Source: Taiwanofungus camphoratus (lineage: Eukaryota; Basidiomycota; Agaricomycetes; Polyporales; Taiwanofungaceae). Taken from it: a stretch of 64,000 bases of DNA. The DNA is taken from contig CP021233.1 in NCBI GenBank assembly GCA_003999685.1, positions 1,342,656-1,406,655 of the forward strand. Direction: 5' to 3'. The position numbers and the translations under genes are program-made. Positions 36,816 through 48,207 of this stretch are shown piece by piece. The notes under the pieces are model-generated. The model searched no databases. It saw only the letters and a list, made by a program, of their open reading frames with translations, and was not told the DNA's origin. How positions within the stretch are numbered: position 1 is the first letter of the stretch; every line of letters starts with the position of its first letter.

Positions 36816-37381
36816 ATGCAAACCTATGCGTATGCGGCGCCGGCTCACCCCTCAGCGCCCACCCGCCAGCCTATGCTAGTGCCAACCCTCGGCGTTGTCC
36901 TGCTTCGAGCGCTCGTCTTACTCGTCCTCGTTTCCCGGACTCCGATCAATGCCAACAAAACGTTCTCGCAGCACGCGGTCCTCCCTTCTATTATCAAGCG
37001 TCTCTGACCGCATCTGGCCTTGCGGCCATTGCATGAATAGGTAGTCGAGTGGTCAAAATGCATCCCATCGGCCTCTGGGATCATCTTGTTCGCCACGCAG
37101 TATTTATTGTTGGCCAACAGACGTTCTTACTTGATCCTGCCTCCTGGTGCTGGAGGTGAACCTCAGGGGCTGTATCTGCCGTGCATTCTCAGATGTCTTT
37201 CGCGTTCATGACCTCGTTTGAGTCACTTTCACATCTGTCTTGGGTATGGCATGATGCGCGCTATCTCGTTTCATGCATCCTGTGGCTCTGCTCATGCACA
37301 TACACATCCCTTGCTCGGCGGGCTCGTGACATGTTTTTCATGCTCAGTAAACTGGCCAGAAGATTGAAACAACGCCGATAG
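36816..37381 (+). CDS. Possible small membrane protein, unassigned
   Basis: An ATG at 36816 opens a frame with one strong hydrophobic helix (LGVVLLRALVLLVLVS). A 66 bp GT-AG intron after 36972 could join it to a second open stretch from 37039 with another hydrophobic segment (GIILFATQYLLLANR). A basic end at 37381 (ARRLKQRR) may be its last exon. The later junctions are not resolved, so the coordinates are approximate. No family was recognised. It lies between the divergent G-alpha and the formamidase-like gene. It could also be two chance ORFs. Confidence 0.3.
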
Positions 37382-37535
37382 GGTTAGGTCTCGTGCCACG
37401 TGATTTCTGACTGGCCGTGCGTCTCATCCGATTTTCCGCTCTCCCAAGCTTGTAAATATGCTATCGCTATCGACCACCCACCTCTCAACCTTCTCTTCGT
37501 GACTGAGATCTACATTTCCCGGCGTTCATCGAATC

Positions 37536-39105
37536 ATGTCCATACATGCTATTAAACGTTCGCAGTCTCATCTTGCCTGGGACAACAGGTTAGTCCTCTT
37601 TCCCACTAATCACCCCCTCACCTTTCGGAATTCTATTTCCCGAAAACCAACAGCATCCCCCCAGTCCTACGCGTTGCCTCGGGTGACACGGTAACCTTTG
37701 ACTGTCTCGATGCCTCCAACGGTCAAATTACTCCAGCCTCCACTGTCTCGACTATTGCCTCGCTTGTCTTCTCCCAACTAGATCAGGTAAACGGACCCGT
37801 GTATATCAACTCTGCCCAGCCCGGCGACACCTTGCGAATCGACGTTCTCAGCGTGGAAACCGCCGAATGGGGCTGGACGGGGTGTATACCCGGCTTCGGG
37901 CTTCTTGCAGACGAATTCCCCGAGCCCGCATTGAAGATCTGGATGCTGCAGAAGAGTGCGGGCGAAAGTCAGGAATACGGTTTTGCATGGTTCGACGAGG
38001 CGCGCGGTATCAAGATCCCCCTGCGTCCATTTGCGGGGGAGATGGGCGTCGCGCCCGGAGAGAAAGGCGCCTTCTCTACCATTCCGCCGTACAAGACCGG
38101 TGGCAACATTGATACGCGGCATCTAGCCGCTGGCTCGACGCTCTACCTTCCGGTTGAGGTGGAAGGAGCGCTGTTTTCGATCGGGGTAAGTCATTGTAGT
38201 TTCACCTGTCACGATCAGACAAATACAACGCGATCGGAGGCGGGTTTAGTAAGCTCCCGCGAACCTTGACTGAACGTACGATTTGCACGACCTCCAGGAC
38301 GGTCATGCCGCGCAGGGCGATGGAGGTGAACTCTCTCCACTACATTCTACACCTGTCTATACACGCTGATTGCCGAGCCGAGCAGAGGTTTGCGGTGAGT
38401 GATCATGATCACGATTTCTTCTACTCGGCATCTCACATCTCTAATCACCGACCCTTCCTAATCGCTACGCGGGGACGAATCGATAGGGACGGCAATTGAG
38501 ACACCGATGAAAGTCACTGTTCGCCTTACCGTGCTCAGAGATAAACACTACATCACGACGCCGCACTTCTCATCAACGACTTCCAATCCCAGTACAGAAG
38601 AGTACTATTGCACCACCGGCGTCGACTCAGGTGAGATGGTCGAGCGCGCCCTTATAGACGTCTTCATTTGGCCGCACACGTTCTCATGCTTGCTCAACAA
38701 CGTGCCTCTATTTGCATCTTCGCATGTCCATATCCATTTCATGTGTCATTGATGATCTTGATCGACCCCTATCTCCCGGCTTAGACATTCGTGAGGCTAC
38801 CCGCGCTGCGGTGCGTAACATGATCACATTCCTGGGCGCGGAACATGGCCTCGACAGAGTGGAGGCGTATATGCTGTGCAGTGTCGCGTGCGATCTCAGG
38901 ATGCACGAGGTGGTGCGTGCTTCGCCCCTTCCCTAGTAAGATTCAATGGTAATGTAGAAGACTAGGTGGATATGCCGAACTACGTGGTGAGTAATCGGAG
39001 AAATGTTTTGCGCTGACATGGGCGGTGCACTGGCTGACGGCACAATGTTTCTTCATCTAGATTGGGATGATGATGCCAAAATCCATCTTCACAAAGGCAA
39101 AGTGA
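37536..39105 (+). CDS. Formamidase/acetamidase family amidohydrolase
   Basis: Enzymes of this family hydrolyse formamide or short aliphatic amides to ammonia and the acid, a nitrogen-scavenging reaction in the cytosol. Eight exons, 37536-37588, 37654-38185, 38298-38325, 38386-38394, 38487-38630, 38785-38912, 38965-38985 and 39061-39105, give 319 residues in frame. Family signatures seen: PVLRVASGDTVTFDC, GPVYINSAQPGDTLRIDVL, GGNIDTRHLAAGSTLYLPV, the GDGHAAQGDGEVCGTAIE stretch that supplies metal or active-site residues, and the end NYVIGMMMPKSIF. The length is below that of many fungal relatives (about 400). Exon 4 is only 9 nt and exon 7 only 21 nt, yet both encode conserved residues. Whether the substrate is formamide or acetamide cannot be read. 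Confidence 0.9.
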
Positions 39106-39906
39106 ATGGCGATTGTCTCAACTGCGAAAGAGGAATCCGAACGTGGCCGTTTGAGCAGACAGAATCTAGTGCCTTTCCGGTCAATTTAAGAGGATCAGAC
39201 TCAAGTGCGGGATACGATGATGGTCTACAGCACTTGTCAGCAAGCATAGTCTCATACTATATGATCAACGGGAGTCAGAGTATCCCAGCATATAAGCGCA
39301 AACCATCGATATGCGAAATTCGACATCGATAGAATGATGTGTGGTAACGTTTCCAACAAGATCAGTTAGTTGATCGGCAGCATTTGTCCAAGACCACAAG
39401 TTCGCAGAGCACTCGTCAACATCGTATATAGACTATACACAGTTTCGCGGTGCAGCGAATGCACGCCCCAAACGGAACCGGCCATCGCATTCGTCATATC
39501 ATGAAAATATATGCAGGGAATTTAGTCTGGCTCTTGTTCTTTTATCGCTCAGTGTCCAAGTTCTCCGAAAGATGCAGTATGACCTTGTGCTGAATGCTCT
39601 GATGGAGATATAGCACCTATTTACGACATTGACAGCTGGTATTCAAGGAGTCGAAGTCGAAGCGATCGTTCAATCGCCCGCCTACCTGATCACTATTATA
39701 TCTCACATTCCTACCTTTATGTCCTGGGGAATTTCAAGTCGATCGTCAAGGCCGAAACAGTTTAACAGTTCTGAAGGGAACCATTGCCGTCTTCCAAGTC
39801 AGTCACTGAGTGAGGGTCAGAACTTAAGAGTTCATCTAAATGCATTGACACCTACGCATACAGAAAGCATCTGCTTGTCTTCTCATTGTCGGACAGTGAT
39901 CCCCCC
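39106..39906. other. Intergenic region, nothing recognised
   Basis: About 800 bases, AT-richer than its neighbours, between the formamidase-like and HET genes. Only short ORFs are present. Confidence 0.4.
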
Positions 39907-41508
39907 ATGGCCAGCAACGTCGTCTACAATGCCTTAATAGTAAGCATTGGAGGGAAGGTCATAGATATGGTTTCAACTGCTGGCCCATTCAGATATCGGC
40001 TTCTTGATTGCGTCCAGTTTGTTCAACACGGGACCTTGCGTGTCCACGAATTTCTAGATTTTCCCTGCGTCTCCTATTCAGTCATATCATATGTCTAGCG
40101 TGGAAATCCGATCGACTCTCTCGTAATTGAACAGCAGCGTTGGAAAGAATTCGGCGTTCGAGGAGCGGAGGACGGTGATCCTATCAGCCTTGACGTCTTG
40201 CTCCACGTCTGTACGGCGTCCCTCCAGCATAATGTTGAATACCTGTGGTTGGACAGGTTATGCATCCTACAATCTGACTATAATGATAAGGCCTGGCAGA
40301 TCAGTCGTATGCATCGAATCTACCAGTCGTGCGAAACATGCATTGTTCTTCCTGGGGGTATACGACGATTAGTCGGATTAGAAGAAGAGACGACCTGGAT
40401 TCATCGTGCCTGGACTCTGCAGGAGGTCCTGGTTCCGAAACGTGCAGTGGTCCTGTTTGCTTGGCAATGGGGTTCCGGCGAGTGGGAGGCATATACGCAT
40501 TGTACAGTCCAGGAGGTCATTCCATGTGAATCCGCTGTGTCCCCAGTGGCAGAGATCCTTCACGCTACTATCACTGCTTTGTACGGTGGTAATTTCTCCA
40601 GGAAAGAGCCTGGGCGACAGGCAATACAAGGCGCAGCGCCATCCATTTTTCGTAGCCGGGTTCCTACAACTGACACTGCCGCCAAGGCCGCACAATGTCA
40701 GATTGTGAGTCTCTTTGGTGCAATGCAGCTTCAAGAACCGGATGCGAAAGTGCAGGCAATATGGCGGAGTGCATTGATGCGTACGTCTTCGCATCCTGTG
40801 GACATGGTCTTTAGTATCATGGGTCTATTTGGCGTATCCCTCGATGCCCGTGCGTTCCACCAGGACGGTCGATTAGGAGCAACAATAGCGCTTGCCAAAG
40901 GGATTCTGCGCAATGGGGGAAGGGCTAGCTGGATCGGGGTGTCATTCTATCTGCCGCCTTGCAAACAGCTGTCCTCTTTTCCAGATTTTCCAGAGACAAG
41001 CGTAGAAGGACGGGCTTATGTCAAGACCGAAGATGGCAGACATGAGGTAGCGGAATTGATGAATGGCCCATACGAGACCGCGTGGTGGTTAGCCGGGGTG
41101 CCAAAGGGAAGTATGAACGATACGGGTTATTTCAAAGTCACCACCAAGGCGGCACCCCTAGTCCTTACAAGAATACAACGCGATCAATTTCGGGAATGGG
41201 AAGACAATATGTCGCTCGGTGATGACCTCGAACGAGTACCAGTCGTCGCACTGAATAAGACAGTCTGGCTGGCCCAGAACGAGTTGGACGAGGCTGATCA
41301 TTATGCCATTTTCATCGGGGCACAGCGGCCCTTTCCGATACGTGGTATGCCTCGCTGGCATGGTGGATGGTCACTAAGGGCTATTTTGGTGGAAAGACAC
41401 AGCTCAGTGAAATTTCATCGGACGTCGTGCTTCATGCTAGGCGACGTCTTCGAAGCTTTTATCGATTCGTGGAAAGAACATACATTTGAAATTGGAGGTC
41501 CCCTCTAA
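39907..41508 (+). pseudogene. HET-domain (heterokaryon incompatibility) gene interrupted by one in-frame stop
   Basis: HET-domain proteins trigger cell death or incompatibility when unlike fungal cells fuse. A single uninterrupted reading frame of 534 codons runs from ATG 39907 to the stop at 41508, except for one TAG at 40096-40098 (codon 64). Before it the frame reads FRYRLLDCVQF...SVISYV; after it RGNPIDSL, then the HET core YLWLDRLCILQSD, MHRIYQSCETCIVLPGG and IHRAWTLQEVLVP. In this family ISYV is normally followed by Trp, so TGG to TAG is the simplest reading. The ~300 residues after the HET domain are unassigned. Alternatives: a recent null allele, a sequencing error, readthrough, or an in-frame 54 nt intron (see rejected list). 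Apart from this stop the frame is well kept. Confidence 0.75.
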
Positions 41509-41989
41509 TATCCATCATATGGCGGGATATCAAATGATGCACTGTGCAGAATCAAGCTGTTTCCAAAAGTGAAGCTCTGTAAGTGGTGAAGAATACATAT
41601 ATAGATTCTCACCGCGAATGTATTGCGTCATACACTTGTACATATGCACAACATATGGCCGCTTACTTCTATGAGCTTTTTCGCACCTGAAGGTAGACTA
41701 CATTTCTGAAGACATCTAAATGATGCGCCAGATTAAAACCATTCTGTCAGTGATAGAAAGGTAGAAGTCTGGAAGCATTCCTGTGCAGTCATTCGAAATC
41801 ACAATGAAGTACCTGAACAGAAGACAAAATGGTAGCAGGGAAAGAAGCGTCGCGCAAGTATTGCAACAGTCTCAATGATTCCAACATTCATTCACATTCT
41901 GCTAACAACAAGCAGAGTCGTGTACACAGCACAATAGCTATTGAGACATATGTAGAAGACATATTTGTACCACCTCTTCCGCTGGCGTC
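41509..41989. other. Convergent intergenic gap
   Basis: About 480 bases between the 3' ends of the HET gene and the leftward 327-residue gene. Nothing was recognised. Confidence 0.4.
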
Positions 41990-43080
41990 TCATCGACGCC
42001 AAACGACCCTGGGAGGCAGTGCACCCGGCTTCCGACGAACACTCGCTCCGTCACCAAGTCTGCAGGGCGGCTTACCAGCTGACGCAATTCGTGGCCGTAC
42101 AGTAATGCTACGAGACATCGGGGGAGGCACTGTCTTCGGGGGCAAGCTGAATACGCGACGCGGGGGGATCTTGTGCTCAACTTTGGAGCTCTTGAGGGCG
42201 ACGTGCTCATCAGGTACGGGAGCGGTCCCGTGAGAGACAGCACGGGCCGTGGATTTGCGAGCGAGGGGGGACGGGGTGCCTTTTGACGGCAGGCTGAACA
42301 CTCGAGGGTGCTGAAGCGTCTTACCGTCGGTAGACATGGAGGGCAGTGGCGCCTTAGGACGGACACTGTCACGCCTGGCGGCAACGGCTGCATGCGCACG
42401 CTTTTGCCATCCTGAAGGTAGCTTAGCGGGTGACCTTCGGACCGTAGAAGGAGAAACCACGCGGGGCGCGAGCGGTGTCTTTAGAGCCTCGTCGTCTTCG
42501 TCATCCTCAAAGTCGAACATATTAGCTTTCGGTGATGGAGGTGGCGTGGCATATTTTGAGAGAGAACTGCCCGAGCCGCTTCCTACCAATGTTTCGGTTT
42601 CACGACTGGGATTGGCACGAAGGGCTTGCACCTGGTTCTTATACTGTATGTTTGGGCACGATAAGCCATTCTAACTTGTATGTACATTCACAGAGAGACG
42701 CACCCATTGCTCTAGGAGACGACGGGCTTCCGGTGTTGACCATGAAAGTCCATCGAGGTCCACAAACTCGAATGCCACGGACTCAAACGTCAGCATCAAC
42801 GTGAGATGCTGTTCCTGAAGCAAATGCAGGGGCTTGAGTGTGTTAGGTAATACGAGCACTGAGTTGTACTAACCTCCGTCATTTTGAGCGCTTCGAGGTC
42901 TTCAAGACGTTGTTCCTCTTCGAGAATCTTTTGTCGAGCCATTCGCATCTTGGCGCGCTCTCCGTCAGGCTTGACAGGGAGCTTACGGGAGCCGCGCGTG
43001 GAGACTGTTCTGCCCATTGCGGTGGCCAGTAAGGGGTTTACAGAGTCGACATTGGAGTCAGAGGGTTGTAAGGATGCCAT
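41990..43080 (-). CDS. Hypothetical protein with coiled-coil N-terminal half and disordered tail
   Basis: Three phase-0 exons, complement(41990-42637, 42704-42832, 42874-43080), give 327 residues starting MASLQPSDSN. Residues ~30-115 are predicted helical: a basic/acidic run (MRMARQKILEEEQRLEDLEAL) then LHLLQEQHLTLML and FEFVDLDGLSW. After residue ~115 the chain is Pro/Ser/Arg-rich with the acidic motif MFDFEDDEDD and two copies of RVFSLP(S/P)K. No known domain. It is divergent to PCNA and shares a ~480 bp upstream region containing an MluI cell-cycle box, which hints at, but does not prove, a cell-cycle role. Confidence 0.6.
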
Positions 43081-43558
43081 ACTGTAAAAGATATCCTGCG
43101 AGTCCAGCAAGCAGGTAGAAAATAAAGGAGCGTGTTTTATAAGGACGGGAAGCGAAAAATGATTGTGGCCAAGGCGGCAGGCGTGATGAGGCCACGGGAG
43201 GTGTGAAGGGAGTGGCCACCAGCCTCGTTTCCTGCGGGTATTGCAAATCAGACTGATCGAGTGTCAGACAAATAAAATCTATCATTCATTTATAAAGTAC
43301 GGTAGTGGCTTGTAGAGAAGAGACAATGAGTAACCACCTATTCTCGGAGAGCTGGACTGGCGGTGAAATGTTTGACAATCGTCTGTCTCGGTCTTGAACG
43401 CGACCAGACTTGAATGTGACAACACGGTCGTGACCTCATGTGACAAGCGCGTTCGGTATTTATGCTCCGCTTAAAACACGTCCTGTTAGCTCTGCTTTCG
43501 TCACGTCCCCCAACCAAGACGCGTTCCCCCTCCTCCTCTCCTCCCCCTTATATCCACT
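43081..43558. other. Divergent promoter region between the 327-residue gene and PCNA
   Basis: About 480 bases with start codons pointing away at both ends. It contains the ACGCGT site at 43519 and a pyrimidine-rich stretch just before the PCNA ATG. No gene was seen inside. Confidence 0.5.
43519..43524 (+). promoter_or_regulatory. MluI cell-cycle box (ACGCGT) upstream of PCNA
   Basis: A perfect palindromic ACGCGT lies 35 bp before the PCNA start codon. In yeasts this site is bound by the MBF complex and drives G1/S expression of replication genes. Function here is inferred from the site and its neighbour; a single 6 bp match can arise by chance. Confidence 0.45.
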
Positions 43559-44944
43559 ATGCTCGAGGCCCGCCTCTCCGAAGCAGCCATACTAAAGCGT
43601 CTACTAGACTGTGAGTGTTGATCCCTTGTGTACGGCTAGCCTTTAACGCGTTCTTTCAGCTATAAAAGAACTGGTCACCGACGCCAATTTCGAATGCAAT
43701 GAAGAGGGCATTGTACGCGGTCTTTTGTTTTTGTTCGTTCACCTTCTGACGTCTTTATTGCGGCACGCAGAATCTCCAAGCGATGGACAACTCTCATGTC
43801 GCGCTTGTCGCCGTCAGGCTTGACGCCTCTGGCTTCAAACGTTACCGCTGTGACCGCCCGATGCCACTAGGCGTCAACCTGACCTCACTCACGAAAGTAA
43901 TAAAATGTGCAAAGGACGATGACATCTGTATACTCAAGGCCTCAGACGATGCCGACACCCTTGGCCTCACTTACGAGGCACGGAGTGCGTAGTGCTGCTC
44001 CCTCTTCCTGTCTTTTCCTCGACTTACGAGAAAATTCTGCATTTGCACATGCAGACTCTGATCGAATCGCCGAGTACGAGATTAAGCTGATGGACATTGA
44101 CTCGGATACACTTGGCCTACCCGACACGGACTACGACGCGCGCGTGACAATGCCTTCATCCGAGTTCTCGCGCATTATGCGCGACCTCTCGCAACTCAGC
44201 GAGTCCGTGCGCATCGAGGTCAGCAAGGAGGGTGTGCGCTTCGTGGCCGACGGGGAGGCTGCGACTGGGAACATCCTGCTCAAGCAAAGTGAGTCTGCCG
44301 CTCGGAAGGGATCCTCGTCGAAGCAGGCGGACGAGGACGAGGATGAAGAGGCGCAAGAGACGGGCGACGAGGATGAGAGTAGCAGCCCCAAAAAGAAGGT
44401 CAAGAAGGAGAAGATGAAGAGGGAGGACGGGGACGTTGAGATGAACGGTGATGCGGAGGAGGATGGCGAGGATGAGGGTGAGTTCAAGGCGAAGTCGGAT
44501 GACGAAGGCGAGGAAGAGCAGGACGAGGAGGATGGCGATTCGTCGAGCAAGAGGAAGCGCAAGAAAGCGTCGGCGAAGGTGTGCAGTACTTGAGTAAGCC
44601 CAGCCCCTGCTGACCCAGGTGTCCTTCGCAGAACGGCAAACCAGCGAAGAAGGCAAAAAAGAACGGCGATGACGCTGCACCGGACGGTGTGCGGATCGAG
44701 ATGAACCAGCACGTTGAACTAACGTTCTCGTTGAAGTACCTCGTGAACTTCTCGAAAAGCAGCTCGTTGTCAAATGTCGTGCAGCTCATGATGAGCAATG
44801 ATGTACCGCTTTTGGTACGTTGGTTGATATACTTTCTGCTGGATCTTCAAGCTGAATGCGATTTTCTGGCGTACTCAGGTATCATATGACTTTGGCCAGG
44901 GCTACATCCGGTATTACCTTGCCCCCAAAATCGGTGATGAGTGA
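43559..44944 (+). CDS. PCNA: PCNA (DNA sliding clamp) with a ~105-residue charged insertion
   Basis: PCNA forms the trimeric ring that tethers replicative polymerases to DNA in the nucleus. Six exons, 43559-43610, 43660-43712, 43771-43984, 44055-44578, 44632-44814 and 44879-44944, give 363 residues in frame. Conserved parts are MLEARLSEA, SHVALVAVRLDA, YRCDRPMPLGVNL, EYEIKLMDIDSD, VRIEMNQHVELTFSLKYL and the C-terminal YIRYYLAPKIGDE. Typical PCNA is about 258-262 residues. The excess sits between LLKQ (residue ~184) and VRIEM (~301), a position that is a short surface loop in other PCNAs. The insert is almost only Glu, Asp, Lys, Ser and Gly, with basic patches such as KKKVKKEKMKRE and KRKRKKASAK. 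The short intron 44579-44631 falls within it. Core residues look intact, so the clamp is probably functional. Confidence 0.93.
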
Positions 44945-46438
44945 TCTACTGGCCGTCGAGCTTGTTTTCCCATTGTGGTTTTATCTGTGTCAAATCTGCC
45001 GTGCCTAGTTCTTTTATACGCCTTTTCTCGATCCTGCTCTCTGTATTTGTTCGCGATCTGAATGCAGTGTAAACCAATTTTGCCGACCTAATTTTCTCAC
45101 ATTTCTGACTTGCACGACTTAAATCGCTTGTAATGGCCCGACACTGAGTCCCTTCTTTCGAGGTATTCTGAAACTGTTGGATCAGAGATGACGCCACACG
45201 GTCAAGGTTGGTTCCAACATAGCAATCGTAATTGCCAGACCGGGTGCAGACATGCAAAGATCGCCTTTTATGTTATCGGTACCAGGTTAACGCGTGGCTC
45301 ATCGTGGCGTAACATCAATGAACATTCCTGTTTGTCCTTCCTCCAGGTAGCAGCTCACTGAATGACATCCAGACTTGCGAGGCGGAATGCTAAGGCCCTC
45401 CCCAGAGAGTCTGGCCGCCGTTGAGGACACAGCCGACAAATCTGAACTATGTTTCTCCCATTCACTGGCAAGAAAGGCCCCGAATTCACGGAGCTTTCCT
45501 TACGAACTGCTGATCGCACCTGCCAGCGGCCTGGAAATTTCCTACTGACCACCTGGATCTCACATCTTGGTCCTGAAGGATTTCCCCTAGGAGAAGACAA
45601 CGAGCCATAGCGGCCAACACGCTGGTAGACCAAAGGAAGATATTTCATAGCAGTGTCTTCGTTCATTGATGATTGTTTGTGATGTTGAGATGCATTGAAG
45701 AGCTGAAAATCCCAATTCGCACGAATCCTGGCATACTCGTCTTCGCGAGGCCAACTTTTTACTTGTCCAACGTCGATAAGGCGCTGAACTGCACCGTCGA
45801 TTCTACCTGTCAGTGAACCGAATGCGCCGTATATTCTACCAATCTCAGCTCCAACGAGTACTTATTGAGATCGCACATTCTGGGCATTCTAACGACGAAG
45901 GTACCGAATCATTTGGCATAGAGCAGATCTTCATACACTTCATAAAATGGGTTTTTTCCCACCGGCCTTTTCAAAGGTAATGCTAGGACATTATTTTCCC
46001 TGAATGACAGCAAAAAAGCATGTACATCGAGCATACACAATGGCGGCATACATTTACTATGTGCCTAGCGTAACTCCTTGCTCGTTCAAGCGCAGATTTT
46101 CCTTAGCAGGCGGGACTTTTCTTCCACTACTATGCGTGCCATGCTGACCATGCACATCGTCCCTTCGCCGGAAGGCATGGACGTGGATATATGTAATTAC
46201 AATCGTCAGTAAGCCATGATACTCGACTTGGGCGTGTTCTTGCCCTGCTCACGTCCCCGTCTATGTTCATCTGGCCAGGTTGCTTCAAGATGTTACAAAT
46301 AAACGTAAATGGACAGTATCGAGCTGTCAGTTCTGGTCATTGTTCCAAAGTTCGTCTTCTACAATATAGTTCGGCGCCGGAAAGCAGAAACGTCTTCATT
46401 TTCGTTTCAGACCAACCTCGATAGTCCACAGTTAGCGT
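44945..46438. other. Convergent intergenic region, nothing recognised
   Basis: About 1.5 kb between the 3' ends of PCNA and the TatD gene. Minus-strand open stretches at 45257-44946 and 45666-45355 (about 103 codons each) match no family and lack splice support. Confidence 0.35.
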
Positions 46439-47697
46439 CTACACATTGTACATCTTCTTCGCGTTCTCTCTTGCCTCCCACAAGACTCTTTCTGCGTCCC
46501 ATCGTCCTGCATCGCCTGCCGCCTCACTCGCTAGCATCGCCACAAACTCGGCTGTCCATGGAATCATGGCTGAATGTGACAGTGGTAGTTTACCCTTCAA
46601 GTTTTTCAGTGTATTGTAGAGGTTGGAGGGTATCATGAAAGGGGCATCCGTCTCAAGCAGAATCCGCAAAGCTGCAGGCCGCGGAGCGGACATGTGGCGG
46701 ACGACAGCGCAGGTGTTTAGATTCGTAGAGTAAGTGATCACCCCTGTAGACAATACGTTAGCGATCTTGACGTCGTAATACGGAAACGTATCGACCTGTA
46801 ATGCCAATGAATAGATTTGGAAAATGTTCCAGCATGCGTGCAGCCCACTCGGGTGAGTCAGTGTAGCAGTGAATGTGGATCTTGTAACCCTGCCGTTGAG
46901 AGACATACTAACACCCTAAGCAGCGACGTTACCTTGTGATCCTTTGGCACTTCTTCTTTCAATATGCGTTCTGTATCCTCTTCGGCTTCCCTCGTATGGA
47001 TTGTAAGTGGTTTTCCAAGGCGAATCGCATGCCGCAGTTGGCGAGTAAAGACTCTTTGCTGTATGTCTCGCGGGGAGTTATCATAATGGTAATCCAACCC
47101 GATTTCTCCCCAACCGACACAGCGAGGATGCTCCATCGCTTTCAATCTACCGGAAGTTAGTCTCCATAGAACGTAGAACAGGATTTGAGGACATACGAAC
47201 ATTTCATCCTCTACCTCATCGGTATACTGTTTCGCTGCATGTCTATAAAAATAGAGATTGGATCAAGTTTTCAGGGACACACCATGTCGTCAATACTCAC
47301 GGATGAACTCCTGGCAATTCATTAATATCAACTGTGGCTCCCAACATAACAACAATTCTTACGTACCCATAACGAACCAGTACTCGAGCCCACTCCACTT
47401 TTCCCTCCTACTTTCCTCCGTCAGTGCCGAATCAGCAATCTCCTTCCATTTGGTCTGTACTGGCGCTTCACACCAGACGTCCACGATCGCCTCTACATGA
47501 CGATCTTGGTACAATCCACGGACGAAGTCAAAAACCGTCTCATACTTCCCCTTCTTGTATTTACCACGATACGCAGCGAAGGTGGAGATTAGGTGTGTAT
47601 GTGTGTCAACTATAGGCACAATTTTTCTTCCGAGAGGACGTAATGGTAGCTCCAGGTGTTCTTCGCTAGGTAATAAGAATTTCTTGTTTTTCCCCAT
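46439..47697 (-). CDS. TatD-family metal-dependent nuclease/hydrolase (Scn1-like)
   Basis: TatD-type proteins are TIM-barrel metal hydrolases, several with 3'-5' DNase activity. Six exons, complement(46439-46742 plus base 46743, 46796-46889, 46933-47146, 47201-47242, 47301-47310, 47367-47697), give 331 residues in frame. Metal-ligand motifs in order: VDTHTHL, GVHPHAAK, GWGEIGLDYHYD, LTIHTREAE, IHIHCYTD and LLETDAPF. The lysine-rich start MGKNKKFLLPSEEH was chosen; an in-frame ATG at 47799 would add 34 residues. Exon 2 is only 10 nt but encodes most of the conserved GVHP. The closest named type I recall is fission yeast Scn1 (Cut9-interacting), so the specific role is inferred only at family level. 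Confidence 0.88.
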
Positions 47698-47799
47698 TCT
47701 GTATGTGAGAGCGCGGACAGTAGCGCCCGAGTGAATTGCAGCCGTGCCAAGAGAGATAAAGCGGTGACAATGCACAGGCCTTCGTACGACGTTCATCAT

Positions 47800-48207
47800 T
47801 CTGGTGTTCTCTAAGTTGACGACGATGATGGACAGACCTTACGACGTTCATTTGACGGTCGTGCTATCGCTATCCCCTCTATTCGTCGTCCTAGTCAACG
47901 TGTTCATGTATTGAACGAAAAGATTCGTACGCTCAGCTTGAATCAGTATCTTGTCTCAGGCAACGAGCAACTGATAATCGTGACATAACATATGTAAATG
48001 CGTGAGGTACATGAGATGCACAGACGAGCGTGACAGCGTATACAAAGCGCAGCGAAAGACCGACACAGGAAAAATGGATGCGAAAGAAAATGATTGGAAG
48101 CACAGTGCGATCTATGACGAGTATGTGGATAGAAAAGGGCAAGGCAATGCACAAAGACATAAAAGTAAATAGACAGTGAAGGGGGAACGCGAAGGCCCGC
48201 AAATGGA
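47800..48207. other. Intergenic gap, nothing recognised
   Basis: About 410 bases between two leftward genes: the promoter of the TatD gene and the 3' end of the long Byr4-like gene. Confidence 0.4.

Noticed and set aside
40045-40131. In-frame 54 nt GT-AG intron that would remove the HET stop codon (GT near 40081, AG near 40134)
   Set aside because: It is formally possible and a multiple of three, but it would delete the conserved ISYV-RG region of the HET domain. A nonsense change at the expected Trp is simpler.
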